Shown: piece after piece, positions 8,102-15,968 of the stretch | Layout: each line of letters begins with the position of its first letter | Position numbering within the stretch: the stretch's first letter is position 1 | NCBI GenBank assembly: GCA_023512435.1 | Contig: JAILZP010000026.1 | Location: 1-44,139, forward strand | Direction: 5' to 3' | DNA from: Peptococcaceae bacterium | GTDB lineage: Bacteria; Bacillota; Desulfotomaculia; Desulfotomaculales; Desulfocucumaceae | DNA: 44,139 nt | The notes under the pieces: generated by a model | Databases searched by the model: none | Seen by the model: only the letters and a program-made list of their open reading frames with translations | What the model was told of the DNA's origin: nothing | Translations under genes and position numbers: made by a program

Positions 8102-8884
8102 ATGGGTTATGAGACCTTGAAGCTGACCCGGGAGGGCCACATCGCCGTTCTGGCCTTTAACCGCCCCGAGGCCATGAACGCCCTGAGCACCCAGACCGCC
8201 CGGGACCTGCTGACGGCCCTGGAAGAACTGGAACAGGACCGGGAAGTCTTCGCCGCGATCCTCACCGCCGAAGGGGACAGGGCCTTCTGCGTCGGGGCTG
8301 ACCTGAAAGAAAGAAAAACCATGAGCCGCGAAGACATGAAAAAGCAGCGGGCACTGTTTGTCAAAACCTTCACCGCCGTGGCCGAGTTCCCCAAGCCGCT
8401 GATTGCCGCGGTGAACGGCTTCGCCCTGGGCGGCGGATGTGAATTCGCGCTGTGCTGCGACTTCATCATCGCCTCGGAGAAAGCCGCCTTCGGGTTGCCC
8501 GAGGTGGGGCTGGCCATCATCCCGGGCGGCGGCGGCACCCAGCTCCTGCCCCGGGTAATCGGCCGCAACAGGGCCAAGGAACTGATCTTCACCGGGCGGC
8601 GCATAACCGCCCAGGAAGCATACGAACTTGGCCTGGTGAACCACGTGGTGCCGGCCGACAGGCTGATGGACAAAACAATGGAAATAATGCGGGAGATCAC
8701 CAAAAACGGGCCCATCGCCCTCCAGCAGGCCAAGCGGGCCGTCAACCTGGGCGTGGAGCTGGAACTGCACACCGCCCTGGCCCTGGAGGCCGAGTGCTAC
8801 AACGTCTGCCTGGCCACCGAGGACCGGGACGAGGGGCTGAAGGCCTTCAACGAGAAACGCAAGCCGGTGTACAGGGGACTTTAA
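8102..8884 (+). CDS. Enoyl-CoA hydratase/isomerase family protein
   Basis: Crotonase of 260 residues, the usual family length. The oxyanion-hole segments (FCVGADLKE about 62-71 and NGFALGGGCE about 105-114) and both catalytic glutamates of true hydratases are present: Glu114 in GGGCEFALCCD and Glu134 in GLPEVGLAIIPGGGGTQ. It therefore should hydrate a 2-enoyl-CoA. Beside a carboxyltransferase and an HMG-CoA-lyase-like gene, 3-methylglutaconyl-CoA or crotonyl-CoA are the best substrate guesses. AAGGAGG lies 8 nt before the ATG. It is the second gene of the operon, separated from the first by the inverted-repeat block. Confidence 0.92.
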   Translation: MGYETLKLTREGHIAVLAFNRPEAMNALSTQTARDLLTALEELEQDREVFAAILTAEGDRAFCVGADLKERKTMSREDMKKQRALFVKTFTAVAEFPKPLIAAVNGFALGGGCEFALCCDFIIASEKAAFGLPEVGLAIIPGGGGTQLLPRVIGRNRAKELIFTGRRITAQEAYELGLVNHVVPADRLMDKTMEIMREITKNGPIALQQAKRAVNLGVELELHTALALEAECYNVCLATEDRDEGLKAFNEKRKPVYRGL

Positions 8885-8943
8885 TCCCAAAACAGATCAG
8901 GGCTTTTAAAAAAGCACATATAAAGACGGGAGGAGTCGAGCTT

Positions 8944-9960
8944 ATGTTTACCATGAAATACCCAAAGAAGGTGGTGCTGGGGGAAATCACAGTCCGTGAC
9001 GGCTTCCAGCACGAGGAGAAAACCATCCCCACCGAGGCAAAGCTGTGGGTGCTGGAAGAATTAATCCTGGCCGGGTTCAGGCGCCTGGAGGTGACCAACC
9101 TGGGCAACCCCAAGGGCATGCCCCAGTTTGCCGACGCCGACGAACTGTTCAGGCTTATCCGCACCAGCAAGCGGGTCAGGGATAAGCTGGCCGATGTGGA
9201 ACTGACCGCTGTCACCATCAGGGAAAAGGCGGTGGATCGGGCCATCGAACTGAAAAAGCAGGGGTACGGGCCGGACCGCATCCTCCAGATGGTCTCCACC
9301 TCGCCTTCCCACATGATTAAAAACTCCGGCCTGGACCACAAGGGATACTGGAAAATGACCGAGGAGTGCATCAAGAAGGCGCACGACGCCGGGATCAAAG
9401 TCAACGGCACAGTCAGCACCATCTGGGGCTGCCCCATCGAAGGCCCCACCGAGCTGAAAAAGGCCGTTGAATTCACCAAGCGCTACCTGGAGCTGGGGGC
9501 CGATGACATCGAGCACGCAGACCACGACGGGTCCGCGCCCCCGGACAAGGTTTACGAATACTTCTCCATGATCCTGGACGCCGTGCCCAATCCGGACCTG
9601 CACATCGCCCACTTCCACGTCACCAGGGGCTGGGGCCTGGCCAACGTGCTGGCCGCCCTGCAGGCAGGGATCACCCACTTCGAGAGCACCATGGGAGGCA
9701 TTGGCGGGCAGCCCACCAATTTCATCGACGGGTACCCCGTGGCCGGCACCGGCGCCTACTATTACCAGGATCCCAACATCGTGGGCCTGGTTTCCACCGA
9801 GGACATGGTGGTAATGATGGATGAAATGGGCATCGACACCGGGGTGGACGTGGACCGGGTGCTGGAAATCGGCCGGATGGTGGAGAAAATAGTGGGCCGC
9901 CGCCTGAGAAGCGAGTGCATCAGAACCGGCCGCATCCCGAAAGGGCCCACCGGGTTTTAG
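8944..9960 (+). CDS. HMG-CoA lyase-like (HMGL-family) aldolase with altered active site
   Basis: TIM-barrel HMGL-family protein of 338 residues. It keeps the N-terminal RDGFQHEE (RDGxQ substrate/metal motif), LEVTNLGNPKGMPQFADADE, and the metal-binding HFHVTRG (HxH). The glycine loop that in HMG-CoA lyase reads GGLGGCPY reads GGIGGQPT here, so the catalytic Cys is Gln, and the Asn of the GNLATED element appears to be Leu (GLVSTED). It is thus a divergent member, perhaps with another CoA-ester or 2-oxoacid substrate. The frame stays open far upstream through the hydratase gene; the ATG at 8944, 8-9 nt after GGGAGGAG, is clearly the start. The operon context suggests C-C cleavage or formation following carboxylation and hydration. 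Confidence 0.85.
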   Translation: MFTMKYPKKVVLGEITVRDGFQHEEKTIPTEAKLWVLEELILAGFRRLEVTNLGNPKGMPQFADADELFRLIRTSKRVRDKLADVELTAVTIREKAVDRAIELKKQGYGPDRILQMVSTSPSHMIKNSGLDHKGYWKMTEECIKKAHDAGIKVNGTVSTIWGCPIEGPTELKKAVEFTKRYLELGADDIEHADHDGSAPPDKVYEYFSMILDAVPNPDLHIAHFHVTRGWGLANVLAALQAGITHFESTMGGIGGQPTNFIDGYPVAGTGAYYYQDPNIVGLVSTEDMVVMMDEMGIDTGVDVDRVLEIGRMVEKIVGRRLRSECIRTGRIPKGPTGF

Positions 9961-10096
9961 GTAAACAGCGGAGAAGGAGGAGAGGAAAATTTAACGGAAA
10001 GGGGGTAAGCGAAACCGACAGCTTTTAAGATCCGGGGCCGGCCGGGCGGTGAACCGCTGCCGGCCGCCCCTGTGGGTGGAAGGAGGACTAAAAGAA

Positions 10097-11236
10097 TTGA
10101 ATTTTGACCTGACCAAAGATCAACAGATGATCCGGGACAACGTGCGCGAGTTCGCCGACAATGAAATCGCCCCGGGAGCCGCGGAGCGGGACAAAACCGG
10201 AAAGTTCCCCCTGGAGCTGATCAAAAAAATGGCCGACCTGGGCCTGATGGGGCTGCCGGTGGACGAAAAATACGGCGGGGCGGGGGCCGACTACGTCAGC
10301 TACCTGCTGGCGACAGAAGAGATAACCAGGGCCGACGCCTCCCTGGGACTCACCTACGACGCCCACATAGCCCTGGGGATAGCACCCATATACTACTTCG
10401 GCAGCGAGGAACAGAAGCTGAAATACCTGCCCGTCCTGTGCAGCGCCGAGGCCATGGGCGCCCTGGGACTTACCGAGCCCGAGGCCGGATCGGACTCCGG
10501 GGCCACCAGAACCACCGCCGTCCTGGACGGTGGCAGCTGGGTGATTAACGGGTCGAAGTGCTTCATCACCAACGCCGGCTATTCAAAATTTGTCACCATC
10601 ACGGCGGTGACCGAAAAGGGCGTAGGCACCAGGGGCATCAGCACCTTTATCGTTCCAACGGACGCCCCGGGCTTTGAAATCAGGAGCGGCTACGAAAAAC
10701 TGGGCCTGCACTCCTCGAACACCACCGAGCTTTTCTTTGACGATGTAAGGATCCCCGAAGAAAACCTGCTGGGACCGCTGAACAACGGCTTCAAGCAGAT
10801 CATGCAGGTGCTGGACGGAGGCCGGCTGGCCGTGGCGGCCATGTGCGTGGGCATCGCCCAGGCCTGCCTGGACGCCTCAGTGAAGTACGCCCGTGAAAGG
10901 GTCCAGTTCGGGCAGTCCATATCCAAGTTCCAGGCCATCCAGTTCAAGCTGGCCGACATGAAGAAAAACATTGAGCTGGGCAGGCTGATGTACCTGAAGG
11001 GCGGGTGGCTCAAGGACAACGGCCGGCCCTACACCCTGGAGGCCTCCATTGCCAAGCTGTTCTGCTCGGAGATGGCCACCAAGGCCGCCCTGGAGGCCAT
11101 CCAGATCCACGGCGGATACGGGTACATGAAGGAATACCCGGTGGAGAGATACCTCCGGGACGCCAAGCTGCTCGAAATAGGCGAGGGCACCTCCGAGGTG
11201 CAGCGCATTGTAATTTCCAGGCGGCTGGGGTTGTAA
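10097..11236 (+). CDS. Acyl-CoA dehydrogenase (short-chain type)
   Basis: Flavoprotein of 379 residues; FAD-dependent alpha,beta-dehydrogenation of an acyl-CoA with electrons passed to an electron-transfer flavoprotein. Signatures: LGLTEPEAGSDSGATRTTA (about 120-140), RVQFGQSISKFQAIQFKLADM and the C-terminal IQIHGGYGYMKEYPVERYLRDAK. The catalytic base is the Glu of EIGEGTSEVQR, as in short- and medium-chain enzymes. Isovaleryl-CoA dehydrogenase instead has a Gly/Ala there and a Glu in an earlier helix; here that helix reads LDGGRLAVAA without the Glu. The TTG start at 10097 is chosen because AAGGAGG is 10 nt upstream and it gives the standard family length. Last gene of the operon, 136 bp after the lyase-like gene, followed by a terminator. 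Confidence 0.9.
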   Translation: MNFDLTKDQQMIRDNVREFADNEIAPGAAERDKTGKFPLELIKKMADLGLMGLPVDEKYGGAGADYVSYLLATEEITRADASLGLTYDAHIALGIAPIYYFGSEEQKLKYLPVLCSAEAMGALGLTEPEAGSDSGATRTTAVLDGGSWVINGSKCFITNAGYSKFVTITAVTEKGVGTRGISTFIVPTDAPGFEIRSGYEKLGLHSSNTTELFFDDVRIPEENLLGPLNNGFKQIMQVLDGGRLAVAAMCVGIAQACLDASVKYARERVQFGQSISKFQAIQFKLADMKKNIELGRLMYLKGGWLKDNGRPYTLEASIAKLFCSEMATKAALEAIQIHGGYGYMKEYPVERYLRDAKLLEIGEGTSEVQRIVISRRLGL

Positions 11237-11348
11237 AGAAATATATCACGGCGCCGTGCCTGCCATTTGGTGTATTTGTTTGATGGGGCAAGTCAAGTTT
11301 GAAAGGAAAAATTTAAACCATAGACAAAACCTCTCAAAATAAGAGCCT

Positions 11349-11381
11349 TAAAAGCCCTGACCAAAGCTTCGGGGCTTTTTT
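11349..11381 (+). terminator. Terminator of the acyl-CoA operon
   Basis: The stem AAAAGCCC / GGGGCTTTT is followed by a T-run at 11376-11381, 115 nt after the acyl-CoA dehydrogenase stop. The remaining 11382-11556 is AT-rich with a TATAAT at 11437-11442 that may be the -10 element for the next operon; no good -35 is seen. Confidence 0.8.
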
Positions 11382-11556
11382 ATCAACATAATTTTTAACG
11401 CTAAAAAATTAACTATATATAAGTTTGAATTTTTCGTATAATTAGATTGTCAGGACAAGATCCCGGCCATCGGCTCTTTGCCGCCGGCTTTTTGGAAAAA
11501 GCCCGGAATACGGCGGCGCGGGAGCATTATAAAGGCTGATTCGGGGGTGGTTTGAT

Positions 11557-12825
11557 TTGACTGCCGGAGTATGGTGGACCGACGACCCAAAAATGCGGAT
11601 GCTTTTTTCCGTGGCCGGATCCACGGGCATCCGGGGGCTGTCCAGTTACTTTTTCGCTCCCAAACTGCTGCTGGGGGCGGACGGCCTTAAAGCCCTGGAG
11701 GGGGTGGCGCCTACCCTGACCAGGAGCAAAAAGGCGCTCATCGTTACGGACAAAACGGTCAGGAAACTGGCCGAAAGGGTTCAGGCGGCGCTGCAGCGGG
11801 CCGGTCTGACCGCCGAAATATGGGACGGGGTGATCCCGGAGCCCCCTCTGGAAAACATCCAGGCCGGCGCGGAGGAGGCCGGGAGACTGGAAGCGGACCT
11901 GCTGGTGGCCGTGGGCGGCGGGTCGGTGATGGACGCCACAAAGGCCATCTGGCTGAATTACGCAAGGCCGGAACTGGATATCCGGCAGGTCAAGCCCGTC
12001 GACCCGGACACGCTGGCCGTGGTTCCCCTTGGAGTCAGGTCCAGGGCCGCCATGGTCTGCATTCCCACCACCTCGGGGACCGGGTCCGAAACCACCGCCA
12101 CCGCCGTGATCACCGACGGCAGCCAGAAAAAAATACTCAATCACCCGGAGCTGGTGCCCGACCTGGCCATCCTGGACCCGTCCTTTACCGCCGGAGTGCC
12201 GCCCAAACTGACGGCCTACACCGGGATGGACGTGCTGGCCCACGCCACCGGAAGCGTACTTTCCCACTGGTCCAACGAATACACCGTGCCCCTGGGTTAC
12301 CAGGCCATAAGCCTGGTCTTCAAGTACCTGCCCAGGGCGGTGCAAAACGGGGCTGACAGCGAAGCCCGGTACAAGATGGCCGTGGCCTCAAACATGGCCG
12401 GCATGTCCTTCGGGAACGCCGCCCCCGGCATCGAACACGCCATGGGGCACGCCTTCGGCAAGATATTCGGCGTGCACCACGGCTGCGCCGTGGGGATCTT
12501 CACCCCCTACATGATGCAGTACGTATCAAGACATTCCGAAAGGTTCCTGGACCTGGCCCGGCACCTGGGGGTCACCGGGGCGGACGGCCGGGAAATCATG
12601 GACAACCTTCTGGAACTGTACCTGTCCTTCATGAGGTCCGTCGGCTGTCCCTGCACCATAGAGGAGTTGGGCATCACCCGGAAACAGCTGGACGAAAATT
12701 TTGAACCGCTGCTTGACTACACCGTCAGCGACGCCTGCACCCTGATGAGCATCCGTCCGGTGACCAGGGAGAACTACAGGAAGCTTTATCTCTGCGCCTA
12801 CTCTGGCGAAAAGGTTGATTTTTAG
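11557..12825 (+). CDS. Iron-containing alcohol dehydrogenase
   Basis: Group III (Fe-type) NAD(P)-dependent alcohol dehydrogenase of 422 residues. The nucleotide-binding GGGSVMDATKA (about 120-130), CIPTTSGTGSETT (about 168-180), the metal ligands Asp and His in TGMDVLAHA and the two His in HAMGHAFGKIFGVHHG are all visible. It would interconvert an alcohol and an aldehyde. It sits 12 nt before an aldehyde:ferredoxin oxidoreductase gene, so the pair could pass an aldehyde from one to the other (alcohol to aldehyde to acid, or the reverse). The start is uncertain: TTG at 11557 has only a weak G-rich site; ATG at 11593 is an alternative. Confidence 0.9.
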   Translation: MTAGVWWTDDPKMRMLFSVAGSTGIRGLSSYFFAPKLLLGADGLKALEGVAPTLTRSKKALIVTDKTVRKLAERVQAALQRAGLTAEIWDGVIPEPPLENIQAGAEEAGRLEADLLVAVGGGSVMDATKAIWLNYARPELDIRQVKPVDPDTLAVVPLGVRSRAAMVCIPTTSGTGSETTATAVITDGSQKKILNHPELVPDLAILDPSFTAGVPPKLTAYTGMDVLAHATGSVLSHWSNEYTVPLGYQAISLVFKYLPRAVQNGADSEARYKMAVASNMAGMSFGNAAPGIEHAMGHAFGKIFGVHHGCAVGIFTPYMMQYVSRHSERFLDLARHLGVTGADGREIMDNLLELYLSFMRSVGCPCTIEELGITRKQLDENFEPLLDYTVSDACTLMSIRPVTRENYRKLYLCAYSGEKVDF

Positions 12826-12837
12826 GAGGGCTGAGGC

Positions 12838-14649
12838 ATGCTCGGATACGCCGGAAAACTGGCTTATATTAATCTTTCCACCGGCAGCGTGGAGGTCAGG
12901 GAAACCGACGAAAAACTGGCCAGGCAGTTCATTGGCGGAAGTGCCCTGGCCTGCAAGCTGGTTTACGGTTCAATCGGCCCGGAGACCGATCCCCTGGGGC
13001 CGGACAATCCCCTGGTCTTCATGACCGGACCCCTGGTAGGCACCACCGCCCCTTCCAGTTCCCGCTTCGCCGTGTGCGCCAGGTCTCCCCTCACCGGCAT
13101 CTGGGGCGAGGCCACCTCGGGCGGCGTCTTCGGTCCCAGGATGAAAGCGGCCGGCTTTGACGGCCTGATAATCACCGGCCGGGCGGCAAGGCCCACCTAC
13201 ATATCGGTCACCGACGGCGAAATCGGGCTTCACGACGCCGGTCACCTGTGGGGAAAGGACTGTTATCAGACCCAGGAATTGATCAAGCGGGATACGGGGA
13301 ACTGCAGCGTTGCCTGCATCGGGCCGGCGGGCGAAAACCTGGTGCCCATGGCCGCGGTAATCAACGACGCCGGCCGGGCCGCCGGCCGCTGCGGCCTGGG
13401 GGCCGTCATGGGCAGCAAAAACCTCAAGGCCGTGGCGGTAAGGGGCAGCGGCAAGACGGCCCTGGCCGACGCCGGCACCTTCAACACGATGAACAAAGTT
13501 ATCCTGGACGAGGTGAAAAAGGCCACCGCCCTGAACAAGCAGTACGGCACCCTGGGCTACCTGGACATCGGCATGTATTTCGGGGACGTTCCGGCCAGGT
13601 ACTTCACTGAAAACGTCTTCCCGGCCGAAAAGGTAACCGGCAAGAAGCTCCGGGAGGATTTCAACGTGGACTTCAAGGCCTGCATGGGCTGCGCCGTGGC
13701 CTGCGGCAGGAAAACCAGGCTGGGCGGGAAATACAACCTGAGCGTGGACGGTCCCGAGTATGAGAGCGCGGTGGCCCTGGGCCCCCTCTGCGGCAACTAT
13801 GACCTGGAATCAATCACCTACGCCGGCCACCTGTGCAACCTTTACGGCCTGGACACCATTTCCGCCGGAGTGTGCATAGCCTTTGCCATGTACCTGCTGG
13901 AAAACGGGCTGGTCACGGCGAACCGGCTGGGATTCGATATTTCCTGGGGAGACAGCGGGGGAATCTTCCGCCTCATTGAATTGACGGCCAGAAATGAAGG
14001 GCCGGGGTCCATGCTGGCCAAAGGAGTCAGGCGAATGGCGGCCGAACTGGGGGTGGACCCGGAACTGGCGGCCCACGTCAAGGGCCTGGAAATACCCATG
14101 CACGACCCCAGGGCCTTCATGGGCATGGCCATGTCATACGCCACCGGCCCGAGGGGAGCCTGTCACGAGCGGGCTGACTTCTTCATGCTGGACCTGGGCC
14201 TGGTCAAGCAGCAATGCCTGGGCCTCGACGCCGGGCCGGACCGCTTCTCGCTGGACGGGCGGGTGGCCGACGTGGCCAGACTGCAAAACGTCAGGGAACT
14301 TGACAACGCCTTCCTGAGGTGCGTCTTCGCCTCGCTGCCCATGGACATCACCGCCGGCCTCTTGGGACTGGCCACCGGGATCCCCTGGTCCATGGAAGAA
14401 CTGGACCGGGTTGGTGAACGCAGCTTTAACCTCAAAAGGATGCTTAACTGCCGGCTGGGGGTGACCAGGGACGACGACAGGCTGCCGGGCATCGTGACGC
14501 GGCCATACACCGACGGGCCGAACGCCGGCTTTATCCCCGACATTGATAAATACATGAAGGAATATTATGATGCCCGGGGCTGGGAGTGGGCCACCGGCAG
14601 GCCCACGGAGAAAAAGCTGGCTGAACTGGGGCTGGAGGATATCAGGTAA
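12838..14649 (+). CDS. aor: Tungsten-dependent aldehyde:ferredoxin oxidoreductase
   Basis: AOR-family tungstopterin enzyme of 603 residues, cytoplasmic, oxidising aldehydes to acids with ferredoxin (or running in reverse). The [4Fe-4S] ligands are Cys282, Cys285 and Cys289 (CMGCAVAC), with the fourth Cys in the C-terminal NAFLRCVF segment. Tungstopterin-contacting stretches include the N-terminal GPLVGTTAPSSSRF and the GPEYES and HDPRAFMGMAMSYATGPRGACH regions. ATG start 7 nt after GGAGGG, just behind the stop of the alcohol dehydrogenase, so they form one operon. The family is typical of strict anaerobes that handle carboxylic acids and aldehydes. Confidence 0.93.
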   Translation: MLGYAGKLAYINLSTGSVEVRETDEKLARQFIGGSALACKLVYGSIGPETDPLGPDNPLVFMTGPLVGTTAPSSSRFAVCARSPLTGIWGEATSGGVFGPRMKAAGFDGLIITGRAARPTYISVTDGEIGLHDAGHLWGKDCYQTQELIKRDTGNCSVACIGPAGENLVPMAAVINDAGRAAGRCGLGAVMGSKNLKAVAVRGSGKTALADAGTFNTMNKVILDEVKKATALNKQYGTLGYLDIGMYFGDVPARYFTENVFPAEKVTGKKLREDFNVDFKACMGCAVACGRKTRLGGKYNLSVDGPEYESAVALGPLCGNYDLESITYAGHLCNLYGLDTISAGVCIAFAMYLLENGLVTANRLGFDISWGDSGGIFRLIELTARNEGPGSMLAKGVRRMAAELGVDPELAAHVKGLEIPMHDPRAFMGMAMSYATGPRGACHERADFFMLDLGLVKQQCLGLDAGPDRFSLDGRVADVARLQNVRELDNAFLRCVFASLPMDITAGLLGLATGIPWSMEELDRVGERSFNLKRMLNCRLGVTRDDDRLPGIVTRPYTDGPNAGFIPDIDKYMKEYYDARGWEWATGRPTEKKLAELGLEDIR

Positions 14650-14653
14650 GAAG

Positions 14654-14685
14654 AATACAGGAGACAGAAGTCAGGAGACAGGAGG
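14654..14685. repeat. Short degenerate CAGGAGACAG-type intergenic repeat
   Basis: A run of imperfect 9-11-nt units (ACAGGAGACAG, AAGTCAGGAGACAGG) directly after the AOR stop. Similar purine-rich units occur at 35608-35633 (GAATCCAGAAGACAG) and, on the opposite strand, at 108-130. No function is evident. Confidence 0.6.
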
Positions 14686-14745
14686 AAAATGATTAATAGC
14701 AGTCACAACAAGCGGTTAACCGGAACCTGTTAGCCGGTCAAATGA

Positions 14746-14783
14746 GAGGGCTGTCCCAAAATTTTAGTCCGGGGCAGCCCCTC
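14746..14783. terminator. Bidirectional terminator-like hairpin
   Basis: GAGGGCTGTCCC pairs with GGGGCAGCCCCTC across a 13-nt AT-rich loop. It sits between the convergent AOR and XRE genes. There is no strong T-run on either side, so efficiency is uncertain. Confidence 0.5.
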
Positions 14784-14798
14784 GCTTCAATACCATTT

Positions 14799-15188
14799 TC
14801 AGAAATTGTTATCCTGGTTTTTCTCTGCGTTTCTTTTCCTCCGGCGCTGTTTCTTTTCCCAGTCCTCCAGGAAGTCCAGGAATTCCGCCAGCCTGTCCTT
14901 CCCCGCAGGAGTCAGCCTGGCCACCCGCAGGAGAATCTTCTCCTCGATCCCTCCGGCGTAAGTGGCCTTGTTTTCGGACAGGAGATAGCCCGCAGCTTTC
15001 AACAATTCCTCGTAGGGCACGCAGAGAGGCCCGGAAAGCTTTCTCAGTATCTCCGGCGACGGAATGCCCGACGCGCCCCCGCAAATTTTTGATATATAGG
15101 TATGGTTGACTCCTGAGAGACTTCCCAATTTACGGTAGGAATATCCCCTTTTTTTAATCAAGTCCTTGAGGTATGAAGAAAACTCCAC
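14799..15188 (-). CDS. XRE-family helix-turn-helix regulator
   Basis: DNA-binding protein of 129 residues. The N-terminal 60 residues are a Cro/C1-type domain (LIKKRGYSYRKLGSLSGVNHTYISKICGG) and the C-terminal half is helical and basic, ending in a Lys/Arg/Asn-rich tail. The frame opens at a TTG (15194) that touches the AAGGGGGC ribosome binding site; the GTG two codons later has normal spacing and is preferred. A good sigma-A promoter precedes it. It is divergent from a second small XRE gene, which suggests cross-regulation. The target is unknown. Confidence 0.8.
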   Translation of the reverse strand: MEFSSYLKDLIKKRGYSYRKLGSLSGVNHTYISKICGGASGIPSPEILRKLSGPLCVPYEELLKAAGYLLSENKATYAGGIEEKILLRVARLTPAGKDRLAEFLDFLEDWEKKQRRRKRNAEKNQDNNF

Positions 15189-15209
15189 TGTCAAGCCCCC
15201 TTGATGGAG

Positions 15210-15238
15210 ATTATACCCCCGGTGGTGACAATTGGCAA
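15210..15238 (-). promoter_or_regulatory. Sigma-A promoter of the XRE regulator
   Basis: The minus strand carries TTGCCA (15238-15233), a 17-nt spacer and TATAAT (15215-15210). This places the transcription start about 15 nt before the gene. Confidence 0.65.
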
Positions 15239-15343
15239 CAGATACTTAACAAAATTATCTAAACTTGAGAATAATATGTAGACAAAAAGAACCGGCGGTG
15301 TTACTATAGTGTATAATAATTTCTACGCAAAGGCGGTGGCGAG

Positions 15344-15562
15344 GTGCCCAGGTACACCCTGGATACGGAAAAAGTGTCGGATCTGATTGACAGGGCGTAC
15401 CCCAGCCTGCGCAAGGCCGCAAAGGATATGGGCATCAGCCACTCCTACCTTTCCAAGGTGTTGACCGGAAAAAGGGAGCCGGGAAAAAAATTTATCGACG
15501 GCATACTGGCGGCTTTCAAGGAAATAAAGTTTGAAGAAATATTTAAAAAACAAAACGATTAA
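15344..15562 (+). CDS. Small XRE-type helix-turn-helix protein
   Basis: A 72-residue protein that is almost entirely one Cro/C1-like domain (IDRAYPSLRKAAKDMGISHSYLSKVLTGKREPGKKFIDGIL). GTG start preceded by an AAAGGCGGTGG purine-rich site. It lies divergent to the larger XRE gene and 17 nt upstream of a small cysteine-rich gene. Probably a repressor acting locally. It differs from the larger one by having no C-terminal extension. Confidence 0.8.
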   Translation: MPRYTLDTEKVSDLIDRAYPSLRKAAKDMGISHSYLSKVLTGKREPGKKFIDGILAAFKEIKFEEIFKKQND

Positions 15563-15579
15563 AACAGGGGGGGTTTTGA

Positions 15580-15777
15580 TTGGTTTTGCCGTGCGTATGC
15601 TTTAAATGCGCCAGGTATTTATCCCTGGAATCCTTGAAGGACCCCGAATGCCTGTCCGTGGAAGAAAAAAATTGTGAGGACAGGGACTGCAACAACTGTG
15701 ATTTCACCTGTGAGCGGTTCACTGAAAACATGGACTTCAAGAGAACCGGCAAGATCCCCGGTTTTTTGAAATGGTAA
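15580..15777 (+). CDS. Small cysteine-rich protein of unknown function
   Basis: A 65-residue product with eight Cys arranged as CVCFKC, then C, C, CNNC and C, suggesting a small metal-binding (zinc or Fe-S) fold. TTG start about 8 nt after a G-run (GGGGGGG). It follows the small XRE gene by 17 nt on the same strand and likely shares its transcript. I cannot assign a family. The small size and a run of Cys-rich codons leave some doubt, but the frame, ribosome binding site and operon position support a real gene. Confidence 0.55.
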   Translation: MVLPCVCFKCARYLSLESLKDPECLSVEEKNCEDRDCNNCDFTCERFTENMDFKRTGKIPGFLKW

Positions 15778-15968
15778 CGACCCGAAAGTCCGGGCAAACA
15801 GGCTTCTGTATATATATTACCGGTCCCTGGAAGCCGTTGAAAGATTAATTCAGCGGCGGTGTCTCTCCAGCAGGACAGTTAAACATTATCGAGAATATCT
15901 ATTATATATAATTTATAATTTTATCGCATCCGGGGGCCAGGCAAAAGGCATCTTGGGAGGTACGGCGC

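Noticed and set aside
8452..8943. N-terminal extension of the HMGL-family gene into the hydratase gene
   Set aside because: The extension is the hydratase gene read in another frame; a strong ribosome binding site and ATG lie at 8930-8946.
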